59,770 bases of DNA from an uncultured Bacteroidales bacterium. GTDB lineage: Bacteria > Bacteroidota > Bacteroidia > Bacteroidales > F082. How positions within the stretch are numbered: the first letter of the stretch is position 1; the number at the start of each line of letters is the position of its first letter. A program made the position numbers and the translations under genes. Positions 1-7,825 of the stretch are shown here, piece by piece. Below the pieces are notes generated by a model, which worked only from the letters and a program-made list of their open reading frames with translations, was not told the origin of the DNA and ran no database searches. The stretch is from assembly GCA_905234455.1 (NCBI GenBank), contig CAJOIH010000005.1, positions 1 to 59,770 of the forward strand, written 5' to 3'.

Positions 1-1
1 A

Positions 2-523
2 GCCGGTTTCGGCGGACAAGGTGTCTTGTCAATGGGTAAGATCCTTGCTTACAGTGGTATCATGCAGAACAAGGAAGTCAGCTGGATGCCATCCTACGGC
101 CCCGAGATGCGTGGCGGTACGGCCAACGTGACCGTCATCGTCAGCGATGAGCGCGTGTGCTCCCCCATCCTCAACGCCTTCGACACTGCAGTCATTCTGA
201 ATCAGCAGTCGCTCGACAAGTTCGAGGACAAAGTGAAACCCGGTGGCTACCTGCTCTATGATCCCAACGGCATCACGCACAAACCCACCCGTAAGGACAT
301 TCACATCTACACCATCGAAGGCGCTCAGCTCGCCTCCGATATGGGTAACAGCAAGGTGTTCAACATGATCATCCTGGGTGCTTTCCTGAAGCTCCGTCCC
401 ATCATCGACAACAAGAACGTCGAAGAGGGTCTGCGTCACAGCCTTCCCGAGCGTGCCCACAAGCTCATCCCGCTGAACATGCAGGCCGTCCAGGTCGGTA
501 TGGACAACGTGAAAGAGGCTTAA
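2..523 (+). CDS. 2-oxoacid:ferredoxin oxidoreductase, gamma subunit (5' partial)
   Basis: The reading frame is open to the left edge, so the N-terminus lies outside the window. The visible part opens with the motif GFGGQGV, typical of the gamma subunit of 2-oxoacid (pyruvate, 2-oxoglutarate or branched-chain ketoacid) ferredoxin oxidoreductases, followed by a PSYGPEMRGG segment that is also family-specific. These cytoplasmic enzymes oxidatively decarboxylate 2-oxoacids to acyl-CoA and reduce ferredoxin; alpha and beta subunits are presumably upstream. About 173 residues are visible, close to the usual length of a free-standing gamma subunit, so little is missing. The substrate cannot be told from this subunit alone. 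A strong terminator follows 40 bases after the stop. Confidence 0.9.
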   Translation, partial: AGFGGQGVLSMGKILAYSGIMQNKEVSWMPSYGPEMRGGTANVTVIVSDERVCSPILNAFDTAVILNQQSLDKFEDKVKPGGYLLYDPNGITHKPTRKDIHIYTIEGAQLASDMGNSKVFNMIILGAFLKLRPIIDNKNVEEGLRHSLPERAHKLIPLNMQAVQVGMDNVKEA

Positions 524-563
524 AGAAACACATAGGCTTTCTGCAAGCAACGTAATTCGTTGC

Positions 564-593
564 AAAAACCGCTCCTTCGGGGGCGGTTTTTTT
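564..593. terminator. Bidirectional intrinsic terminator between convergent genes
   Basis: A GC-rich stem (CCGCTCC with GGGGCGG, one G-U pair) closes on a TTCG tetraloop. It has an A-run on its left and a T-run on its right, so it can terminate the oxidoreductase on the + strand and the DUF4249 gene on the - strand. The T-run overlaps the DUF4249 stop codon at 592-594. Confidence 0.9.
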
Positions 594-1473
594 ATTCCTT
601 AGGATGATAAATCAGCTCTTTCGAGACCACCGAGGCGGCATAGAAGAAGCCAACGGCGGTGCCTTGGGGTTGGATGTTGGTGGGAACGTTGGTGGGAGGA
701 CCCAACAAAGGATTGCTGCCCATCGACATCTTCACACTATAGATGAAAATCATGTAGTCGTAGGGAATGCTGTAAAGGTCCAAACGGATCAGCTTGCCAT
801 CGTAAAGCTGGCTCTCGAAAATCATGCACACGGGAATCTCCATGTTGTCCTCCAGCATCTCGGGACCGTTCACGTAATAGCCGGCATAACCCGCCATCGG
901 GATGGTGTTCACCTGCAACAGAGTGTCGTTCTGCGGAATGGTGTCCTCGGTGACCTTGATCATATACACGATGGAGGGATCGGGAAGGCTCTGGAAATAG
1001 GGATAAAGCAAGTATATGGTATCCATCCACGGCATCCCGGGGAACATATTATTCGTTTTTAGCACCAGCGAATCAATCTCCTCTATGTTGTCATTCATGA
1101 AACTCTCAGCCCATAGATGCACCGTTTCGTCCCCTTCAGGAATATCCACCAAAAGCCGATATGTGGTATTCTTATGGCCTGCAATGGAATCGGTTAGGTA
1201 ATGCCCTGGCTGGTCCAGCTGCTCAATATATGGAATGGTATCCACTCCGTCGGTCACCACCACTCTCGCTCCTGTGATCATCTTGATTTCATCGGCATTG
1301 TAAAACTCGGAGGTATAGCTCAGAATCACCTCATGACGTTTGTATTCGTCGGTGAACGAGCCTTCCACGCCAATCAGAGGCTCACCCTCCTCCAAATCAA
1401 TCATGAAATCCTCGTGGCAGGCAAACAACGCCAGAAGCGGTATCAACAGTATCAAATAGGTCAATTTCTTCAT
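592..1473 (-). CDS. DUF4249-type outer-membrane lipoprotein
   Basis: The 293-residue product begins with a lipoprotein signal peptide whose lipobox LFAC places the lipidated Cys near residue 19. The rest is beta-rich and matches the DUF4249 type of Bacteroidota, which is routinely encoded directly beside a TonB-dependent receptor, as here: its start is 5 bases from the end of the receptor gene on the same strand. By analogy with other receptor/lipoprotein pairs it probably sits on the cell surface or periplasmic face of the outer membrane and assists substrate capture or import. The substrate is unknown. The family call rests on recognition of the N-terminal pattern and the neighbour, not on a search. 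Confidence 0.75.
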   Translation of the reverse strand: MKKLTYLILLIPLLALFACHEDFMIDLEEGEPLIGVEGSFTDEYKRHEVILSYTSEFYNADEIKMITGARVVVTDGVDTIPYIEQLDQPGHYLTDSIAGHKNTTYRLLVDIPEGDETVHLWAESFMNDNIEEIDSLVLKTNNMFPGMPWMDTIYLLYPYFQSLPDPSIVYMIKVTEDTIPQNDTLLQVNTIPMAGYAGYYVNGPEMLEDNMEIPVCMIFESQLYDGKLIRLDLYSIPYDYMIFIYSVKMSMGSNPLLGPPTNVPTNIQPQGTAVGFFYAASVVSKELIYHPKE

Positions 1474-1478
1474 GGCGG

Positions 1479-3812
1479 TTAGAATTTGAATTGATAGGAG
1501 ATGGATGGCACCGCCGAGAAGAGGTACATCCGTTCGGTTTTCACGCCACCGTCTTCGTCTTGGGCGAAGGTCACCGCCCAGGTGTTGTGGTGGGCATACA
1601 CATTATACACGGAGACGTTCAGCTCGCTGTCCCAGCGTTTCCACCGCTTGTCGGGCAGCTGCCAGGTGAGAGAGAGGTCCATACGGTGATAGGCTGGGTA
1701 GCGACTCTCGTTGCGGCTGCCGTTATAGATGGCATAAGTTACATTGCCCATGCTATATTGCCCGTAGGGATAGGTCACCGGCTGGCCCGTATTGTAAATC
1801 CAGTTGGCGGCCACGCTCAGCCGTGGCGTGATGTCGTAGTTAGCCACAATCACAAAGTTGTGCGGCCTATCGTAAGGTGAGCGGTATTCTTTGCCGAAAT
1901 TGATTTCCTCGACCGTTCGAAATGTCCTTGAATAAGTGTAGGAGATCCATCCGGTGAGTTTGCCTGTGTTCTTTCTGATTAAGAACTCCGCCCCGTAAGA
2001 ACGACCCTTGCCAAAACGCAACTCACCGTCGATGAGCACGTTACCATAGGTCGAGGCGTTATCCTTGAAGTCGATCACGTTATTCAGGTCCTTGTAATAT
2101 AGTTCCACTGAAGTCTCGATGGCGTCGTGATGGAAGTTGCGGAAGTAGCCCACCGCATATTGGTCGCAACGTTGGGGCTTTACATTGGGACTCACGGGAA
2201 ACCACACGTCGAAGGGCAGTCCGCCGGTAGCCGCCGATGCCACTTGGGCATATTGGAAGGTGCGCGAATAGGAGGCTTTTACCGATGATACTTCGTCGAT
2301 ACGAAACATGGCCGCCAGTCGGGGTTCGGGATGAATCTCCGTATAGAACACCTTCCCGGGACCGTAATGCAGGGTGTCGGTCACTTGGTGATTGTCATCG
2401 AACACATAGAAATCCTCCTCCCCGATGTTCTGCAAGGCGGAGAGCCGCAGTCCATAGCGCAACGAAAAGATGGTGCCGAAGCTTTGGTCGTGGGTGAAAT
2501 AGAGCGCATGTTCGAGGGCTTTGCGGGTCACTACGGTATATTCATCCAGTCCCATGTATTGCACCAGTGCTCCTCCTCTGTCCTCCAGTTCACCCTGTTT
2601 GAAGGCAAGGTAACCCGTGCTCACGCCCCATCGCGAGGTGTTGCTGTCGTTCCACAGCATGGTAAAGTCGTAGTTCAATTGGGCGCTCTTCGAGCCGGCA
2701 CGCAGCGACCAGTCGTACGGGTCGACCCAGATGTCGATGTTGTAGTTGAACTTCGAGCCCACCAGGGTGAGGTTCGAGGTCAGGCGTGGGCTGAAGATGT
2801 GGTTCCACCTCAACGTGGCACTGGAGTTTCCGTAGCCCAACCCCATCATATCCTGTATCTTGAACTTGTCCCTTCCATGGTACATCGACAGAAACAACCG
2901 GTTGTTGTCATTGATACGCTGTGTCACTTTGGCGTTGAGGTCGTAAAAGTAGATGTCGGAACCTTTCGCTTCCTCGCCCATAAAGGGAATCACGAGGCCG
3001 GCGTAGGTAGTGCGTCCGGCCAACAGCAGCGAGGTCTGCTGTTCAAATGCCGGGGTCTCCAGCATCAGCCGGCTGGTCACCAGACCGATGCCACCCGTGC
3101 CCGAGAGCTTGCGCGGCATTTCGTCCTTCACCTTCACGTCGAGCACCGACGAGAGACGTCCGCCGTAGTTGGCTGGAATGTCACCTTTATATAAAGTGGC
3201 TTCCTTCACCACGTCGTTGTTGAACACCGAGAAAAAGCCGAGAAAGTGCGAGGCATTGTATATAGGTGCATCGTCGAGCAGGATAAGGTTCTGGTCGGTG
3301 CCGCCTCCTCTCACGGAAAAGCCCGAAGAGCCTTCCGAGGCAGCTTGCACACCAGGCAACAGTTGGATGGTCTTGATGACATCCACCTCACCCATCAGTG
3401 CGGGAATTTTCTTGATGGTAATCATATCGAGGCTTTGCACGCTCATCGCCATCTCCGAGACGTTGCTGTCGGGTTTCCTGCCGGTGACTTGCACCTCGTT
3501 GAGTCGCGTCGCCTCGGGTTCGAGGCGCACATTCAACGTAGTGGGTTTCTGTCCCACGGCCACACGTCTCTCAAACGTTTGGTAGCCCAAGTAGGAGAAC
3601 TGAAGCACGTGGTCGCCCACGGGAAGATCCAGGCTATACGAACCACGTTCATCTGTGGCGACACCCGTTTTCAGTCTAGGTTCCATCACGGCCACCCCGA
3701 TGAGGGTCTCCCCTGTCTCCGCGTCGCGCACCACACCCGTCACACGGCCCTGTTGTGCATGGAGGCCCATTGCGGCAAAAACCAGGAGCAATATGAAAAC
3801 TGTTTTCTTCAT
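1479..3812 (-). CDS. TonB-dependent outer-membrane receptor with N-terminal carboxypeptidase-regulatory-like domain
   Basis: After a signal peptide ending in LHAQ, residues of about 25-110 form a carboxypeptidase-regulatory-like (CarboxypepD_reg) domain (VTGVVRDAETGETLIGV). A TonB plug follows (LLPGVQAASEG, FSVRGGG, LLDDAPIYN), and the rest is a 22-strand type barrel ending in aromatic YQFKF, as expected for Bam recognition. The 777-residue length is normal for the non-SusC receptors that accompany DUF4249 proteins. ATG at 3812 is preferred over an in-frame TTG three codons upstream, because the TTG overlaps a TATCTTTG promoter-like box. The receptor would import an unidentified ligand using TonB energy. 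Confidence 0.92.
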   Translation of the reverse strand: MKKTVFILLLVFAAMGLHAQQGRVTGVVRDAETGETLIGVAVMEPRLKTGVATDERGSYSLDLPVGDHVLQFSYLGYQTFERRVAVGQKPTTLNVRLEPEATRLNEVQVTGRKPDSNVSEMAMSVQSLDMITIKKIPALMGEVDVIKTIQLLPGVQAASEGSSGFSVRGGGTDQNLILLDDAPIYNASHFLGFFSVFNNDVVKEATLYKGDIPANYGGRLSSVLDVKVKDEMPRKLSGTGGIGLVTSRLMLETPAFEQQTSLLLAGRTTYAGLVIPFMGEEAKGSDIYFYDLNAKVTQRINDNNRLFLSMYHGRDKFKIQDMMGLGYGNSSATLRWNHIFSPRLTSNLTLVGSKFNYNIDIWVDPYDWSLRAGSKSAQLNYDFTMLWNDSNTSRWGVSTGYLAFKQGELEDRGGALVQYMGLDEYTVVTRKALEHALYFTHDQSFGTIFSLRYGLRLSALQNIGEEDFYVFDDNHQVTDTLHYGPGKVFYTEIHPEPRLAAMFRIDEVSSVKASYSRTFQYAQVASAATGGLPFDVWFPVSPNVKPQRCDQYAVGYFRNFHHDAIETSVELYYKDLNNVIDFKDNASTYGNVLIDGELRFGKGRSYGAEFLIRKNTGKLTGWISYTYSRTFRTVEEINFGKEYRSPYDRPHNFVIVANYDITPRLSVAANWIYNTGQPVTYPYGQYSMGNVTYAIYNGSRNESRYPAYHRMDLSLTWQLPDKRWKRWDSELNVSVYNVYAHHNTWAVTFAQDEDGGVKTERMYLFSAVPSISYQFKF

Positions 3813-3818
3813 TGGTTG

Positions 3819-3826
3819 CAAAGATA
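3819..3826 (-). promoter_or_regulatory. Bacteroidota -7 box (TATCTTTG) for the receptor/DUF4249 operon
   Basis: TATCTTTG matches the TAnnTTTG consensus and lies only 6 bases before the receptor ATG, in the 16-base gap after the DnaE2-like stop. No TTG is found at the usual 19-21 base distance upstream. If used, the transcript would have almost no leader. Confidence 0.45.
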
Positions 3827-3828
3827 CA

Positions 3829-6579
3829 TCAAATTCTTGGCTTGTAGGGCATTTTCGCCATTTTTTCCACCTGAAGCGAGGGCTGGCCGAATTCCTCGGT
3901 CACTTGGCCCAACAGCAGATAAACGCCATCTCCTTGGAAAGGATAGGATTTATACACCTTCGGGAAATGCACCGTGTCGAAAGGCTCGCCAGTGGCGTCG
4001 ACGAAGGTACCCAAGGCCATCGGCTCGCCCTTGCAGGTACGCACGTATTTGATGGTGACCAGTTTGCCTAGCATCCTGAAGTGTCGGCCTACAAACCGAA
4101 GCATCTGGCATGCCATCAACTCGCCACGGAACGAAGTCTGCAACAGGTCGAACCAGCTCATCGTCATGGGGAAGCCGTACAGCTCGATTTCATCGTAAGC
4201 GTTACGCAAGGCGTTGGTCTTGAAATCGGGCAGGGCCACGTCACACTGGTGCAGATGTGCCCGCCACAGCAGTTCGGCCCGGCTTTTTTTCGTGAAATCG
4301 AATGCTCCGCCGCGAATGAGCAGCACCAGCTGGTCCTTGTGAAATGTCACCCTTGTGATGAAGTCGTCCAAATCGGCAAAAGGGCCGCGGGCCTGACGTT
4401 CGGCCACCAACTGTTCCACAAAATGCTGCTCAATGCCTTGCAGGAACACAAAGCCCATATATAGCGTCTTGCCTTCAAGAGTGGTGAGGTTTTCGCTATG
4501 GTTGACGCAAGGCAGATGCACCTTCGCGCCCATGCGTTTCGCCTCGTTGAGGTAGAACCACGGTTGGTAGAATCCCCCGAAGTTGTTGATCACCGCCACT
4601 TGAAACTCCAGCGGATAATGGCTTTTCAGGAAGAGGCTTTGATAGCTCTCCACGGCGTACGAGGCCGAGTGGGCTTTCGAGAACGAGTAGCCTGAAAACG
4701 ACTCGATCTGCCGCCACAACTCCTGCACCAAATGGTCAGGATAGCCTCGGGCCTTGCAGTTGTCGAAAAAGCGCTTGGTCACTTGCTCGAACTCTGACTT
4801 GTCGCGCATCTTGTGCCCCATCATACGGCGCAGCACGTCGGCTTCGGCCAGATCGAGTCCGGCAAAGTAATGTCCCACCTTGAGCACGTCCTCCTGATAG
4901 ATCATCACCCCATAGGTCTCTTCGAGAAGTTCCTTCAATAACGGATGCTTATAATCCACATTATCAGGATGATGGAATCGGTTGATATATTCCTTCATCA
5001 TGCCTGACCGGGCCACTCCGGGACGGATGATGGAGCTAGCCGCCACCAGGGTCTTATAGTCGGAGCAACGCAGTTTCCGCAGCAGACCTCGCATCGCAGG
5101 ACTCTCGATATAGAAGCAACCGCAGGTCTCGGCCTTGAGCAATTGCTGTTTGATGAGCTCATCCTCTTTGAGTGCCTCCACCCGATGGATGTCGATGTGC
5201 ACGTTGTGGTTGCGTTCCACCAGCTCCACCGCATCGCGAATATGGGCGATGCCACGTTGGCTGAGCACGTCGATCTTCACCAGCCCCAGTTTTTCAGCGG
5301 CATACATGTCGCATTGTGTGGTGGGAAATCCTTTGGGTGGCAGGTCAAGGGCCACGTAGTTGGTGATAGGTTCCTCGGTGATGAGCACCCCTCCAGCGTG
5401 AATGGAGCGGTAGTGCGGGAAGTCGCGGATGCGCTCGTCAGCGGCATCTTGGAAGGTGACCGTCGCACCCAGCAGGGCCACGTGATCTTCACCATATTTT
5501 CGGAAGATATGTTCGATGACCTGGTTGCGTTCCTTCCATGAGAAGTCGAGGTCGAAGTCGGGCGGGCTGCTCCGCTTGGGGTTGAGGAAACGTTCGAAGT
5601 AGAGGTCCAGCTCGATAGGGTCAACATCGGTGATCTTCAGGCAATAGGCCACCACGCTGTTGGCGCCGCTGCCCCGACCCACGTGGTAGAATCCTTGCGT
5701 CATGGCGAAGCGCACAATATCCCATGCGATGAGGAAATAGGAGCAGAAACCCATCTGCTCAATGATGGCCAGCTCCTTCTCAATGCGACGATAGGCCTTT
5801 TTGTTGGCCGTTCCATAACGGTATGCCATGCCGTCGAAGGCCAGCTGGTGCAACAGTTCGCGGTCGTCATAGGCGTTGCCCGTGAAACAGCGTTTGCTTT
5901 TGAGGCTGCCATCGAGGCTGATCTCACATTCGTTGAGGATACGTTCAGCGTTGGCAATGAGTTGCGGATAAAGGGCGTAGGTCGATTTCAACCGTTCCGT
6001 TGGCAACAGTATCTCATCGGGCGCAGCGCAGGCGGCAGGGTCGATGCAAGTCACCACCACATTCTCGTCGATGGCCCTCAGCTGTCGGTGCAGTTCATAG
6101 TCGGCGGCACAGGCGAAGGTCACCGGTTGCATGGCCACCATCTTGTCGAACGCCTCCACGCGGAACATCTTGGTGAGTTGCGAAAAGCGCACACCCAGGA
6201 ACTCGTTGGGCTTCAGTTGGCCTGGTTTTCGGCGGCCGAAAGGATACACCACCACTACATTCTCAAAGTCGGGAGCCGTTGAGGGATAAGGCAGTTGGCT
6301 CAGGTTGTGTTGGGTGATGAAGCGGTTGATCTCGGCGAAGCCGTTGTTATTGCGAGCCAATACCACATACATCAGCTCGCTACCGTTGCGCAGTTCTGCC
6401 CCCATCACCGGCCGAACCCCTTGTTTTTGGCACGCTGACACGAAGTCGGCGGCGCCCATGGTGGTGTTGATGTCGGTCAGCGGCAGGGTACGGTAGCCTA
6501 ATGCGGCGGCTCGTTCTACCAAGTCGTCGATCGGCATGGTGCCGTAGCACAGACTGTTATATGAGTGTAGGGAGAGCAA
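3829..6579 (-). CDS. Error-prone C-family DNA polymerase (DnaE2/ImuC-like alpha subunit), shortened
   Basis: This 916-residue protein has an N-terminal PHP domain, the C-family palm, a helix-hairpin-helix/tail region and a C-terminal OB fold (about residues 825-905). The catalytic palm motif PDFDLDF is near residue 340 and the third catalytic Asp lies in VKIDVL. In the PHP domain several metal ligands look replaced: LHSYN where replicative DnaE has LHxHS, and TDIN where it has TDHD. Between the palm motif and HAGGVLI only about 27 residues separate TVTFQ from HAGG, against about 85 in E. coli DnaE, which suggests an internal loss. The start is TTG at 6579; no ATG exists upstream and the next ATG would remove the PHP start. 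Position behind a Y-family polymerase and near a LexA-like gene indicates a translesion role. Confidence 0.85.
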   Translation of the reverse strand: MLSLHSYNSLCYGTMPIDDLVERAAALGYRTLPLTDINTTMGAADFVSACQKQGVRPVMGAELRNGSELMYVVLARNNNGFAEINRFITQHNLSQLPYPSTAPDFENVVVVYPFGRRKPGQLKPNEFLGVRFSQLTKMFRVEAFDKMVAMQPVTFACAADYELHRQLRAIDENVVVTCIDPAACAAPDEILLPTERLKSTYALYPQLIANAERILNECEISLDGSLKSKRCFTGNAYDDRELLHQLAFDGMAYRYGTANKKAYRRIEKELAIIEQMGFCSYFLIAWDIVRFAMTQGFYHVGRGSGANSVVAYCLKITDVDPIELDLYFERFLNPKRSSPPDFDLDFSWKERNQVIEHIFRKYGEDHVALLGATVTFQDAADERIRDFPHYRSIHAGGVLITEEPITNYVALDLPPKGFPTTQCDMYAAEKLGLVKIDVLSQRGIAHIRDAVELVERNHNVHIDIHRVEALKEDELIKQQLLKAETCGCFYIESPAMRGLLRKLRCSDYKTLVAASSIIRPGVARSGMMKEYINRFHHPDNVDYKHPLLKELLEETYGVMIYQEDVLKVGHYFAGLDLAEADVLRRMMGHKMRDKSEFEQVTKRFFDNCKARGYPDHLVQELWRQIESFSGYSFSKAHSASYAVESYQSLFLKSHYPLEFQVAVINNFGGFYQPWFYLNEAKRMGAKVHLPCVNHSENLTTLEGKTLYMGFVFLQGIEQHFVEQLVAERQARGPFADLDDFITRVTFHKDQLVLLIRGGAFDFTKKSRAELLWRAHLHQCDVALPDFKTNALRNAYDEIELYGFPMTMSWFDLLQTSFRGELMACQMLRFVGRHFRMLGKLVTIKYVRTCKGEPMALGTFVDATGEPFDTVHFPKVYKSYPFQGDGVYLLLGQVTEEFGQPSLQVEKMAKMPYKPRI

Positions 6580-6600
6580 GTTGAAAGTGGAAAGTTAAGA
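6580..6600. repeat. Three-unit heptad repeat at the dinB-like/dnaE2-like junction
   Basis: On the + strand three consecutive 7-base units of the form GTNNNRA (GTTGAAA, GTGGAAA, GTTAAGA) fill the gap between the two polymerase genes and contain the stop codon of the Y-family gene (TAA on the - strand, 6597-6595). Similar arrays occur at 38867-38887 and 40156-40183. Confidence 0.55.
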
Positions 6601-7725
6601 GTGATGTATGGCATTTTCGCCGAAGCGGTTCTTGATTTTATCCATTGCTGCATATAGGTTGGTGAGCTCGGTGTTGTTGTCGAAGAGGTCGAGTTGGGAC
6701 GCGCCACTCACCAGTTCGCTGAGCCTCACCCCCACCAGCCGAATCCTCATGCGGCGGTTGTAAAGCCTGTCGAAGAGGTTGTTGACCGTTTGCCGCAACA
6801 CGTGGTCGAAGGCGGTGTAGGCGATGCGCTGCTGCATATCGTGTGTATCGAAGTCCTGGTAGCGCAGTTTCAGCGTCACGCAGCCGGCCAGTTTATGTTG
6901 CTGTCGCAGGTCATAGCCCAGGCTCTCCACCATGCGTGCCAGGCAGTGTCGCACGGCGTTGACGTCGATGGTGTCCTGCTCGAAGGTGCGTTCCTTGCTG
7001 ATCGATTTGCGTTCCTGGTAGGGACACACGGGGGTGCTGTCGTGCCCGTTGGCTTTCTTCCAGATGTCGATGCCGTGTTTGCCGAGCACACGTTCCATGG
7101 CTTGTGGTGGAATGCGGCGCAGCGTACCAATCCGTTCCACCCCCATCGAGCTCAGCAGGGCGTAAGTCTTGGCGCCCACCATGGGGATCTTCTGCACCGG
7201 CAGCGGGTCGAGGAAGCTATTTATATAAGGTGTGGGCACTTGCTTCTCGCCGTTGGGTTTGGCCTCGCCCGTGGCGATTTTGGCCACCGTCTTGTTTTCC
7301 GAGAGTCCCCACGAGATGGGCAGTCCCGACTCATGCATGATCCGTTGCCGCAGTTCGTGGGCCCACAGCCGGCAGTCGTTGAAGCGATCCATGCCCGTCA
7401 GGTCGAGGTAATGTTCATCGATCGACATCTTTTCAAAGACCGGAGCCGCGTCGGCGATGATGTCGGTCACCAGCCTTGAATAGCGGCTGTAGAGTTCCAT
7501 GTCGCCGCGGATGAACACCGCCTGGGCACACAGCTGGTGGGCCATCCGCATGGGCATGGCCGAGTGCACCCCAAACCGGCGCGCTTCGTAGCTGGCTGTC
7601 GACACCACTCCTCGGTCGCCCATGCCGCCCACAATGACCGGCTTGCCCTCCAGCTCGGGATGCAGCAGCCGTTCCACCGACACGAAAAATGTGTCCAAAT
7701 CCAAATGCAAAACCGTCCGTTCCAT
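6595..7725 (-). CDS. dinB: Y-family DNA polymerase (DinB/Pol IV-like) with clamp-binding tail
   Basis: The product is a translesion polymerase of 376 residues. The N-terminal HLDLDTFF motif carries catalytic Asp9 and the aromatic steric gate, and SIDEHYLD holds the second pair Asp103-Glu104, so the active site looks intact, unlike many ImuB proteins. Helix-hairpin-helix thumb and little-finger regions follow. QLDLF at about residues 344-348 matches the beta-clamp-binding pentapeptide. ATG at 7725 is preferred; a GTG lies one codon upstream. The gene is followed in the same reading frame, after TAA and five codons, by the C-family polymerase gene. It diverges from the LexA-like repressor, which suggests damage-inducible control. 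It may act as DinB or as the ImuB partner of the downstream polymerase. Confidence 0.92.
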   Translation of the reverse strand: MERTVLHLDLDTFFVSVERLLHPELEGKPVIVGGMGDRGVVSTASYEARRFGVHSAMPMRMAHQLCAQAVFIRGDMELYSRYSRLVTDIIADAAPVFEKMSIDEHYLDLTGMDRFNDCRLWAHELRQRIMHESGLPISWGLSENKTVAKIATGEAKPNGEKQVPTPYINSFLDPLPVQKIPMVGAKTYALLSSMGVERIGTLRRIPPQAMERVLGKHGIDIWKKANGHDSTPVCPYQERKSISKERTFEQDTIDVNAVRHCLARMVESLGYDLRQQHKLAGCVTLKLRYQDFDTHDMQQRIAYTAFDHVLRQTVNNLFDRLYNRRMRIRLVGVRLSELVSGASQLDLFDNNTELTNLYAAMDKIKNRFGENAIHHS

Positions 7726-7745
7726 CACTTTTTTCTTTCAAATAC

Positions 7746-7775
7746 TTGACAATTCAAAAATTCATTGTATCTTTG
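7746..7775 (+). promoter_or_regulatory. Promoter of the LexA-like gene
   Basis: TTG at 7746-7748, a 19-base spacer and TATCTTTG at 7768-7775 match the Bacteroidota sigma-ABfr promoter. Transcription would start near 7782, leaving a leader of about 44 bases that contains the palindrome next to the start codon. Confidence 0.75.
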
Positions 7776-7784
7776 ACGAGTTTT

Positions 7785-7825
7785 TAATCAAAATCTTCGC
7801 CGTAAATCTAATCAAAATATTTGAT
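7785..7825. promoter_or_regulatory. Candidate operator of the LexA-like repressor
   Basis: The 15-bp stretch 7811-7825 is a perfect inverted repeat, ATCAAA-ATA-TTTGAT, ending at the base before the repressor ATG. The 10-mer TAATCAAAAT occurs at 7785-7794 and again at 7809-7818, so the first copy is a half-site 24 bases upstream. Position in the divergent control region suggests autoregulation and control of the polymerase operon. Confidence 0.55.

Noticed and set aside
29..565. A - strand frame over the oxidoreductase gamma subunit
   Set aside because: It is antisense to a conserved GFGGQGV protein and would run through the terminator.
2331..3194. A 287-codon + strand frame inside the TonB-dependent receptor gene
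   Set aside because: It is antisense to the receptor plug and barrel; no signal, motif or promoter supports it.
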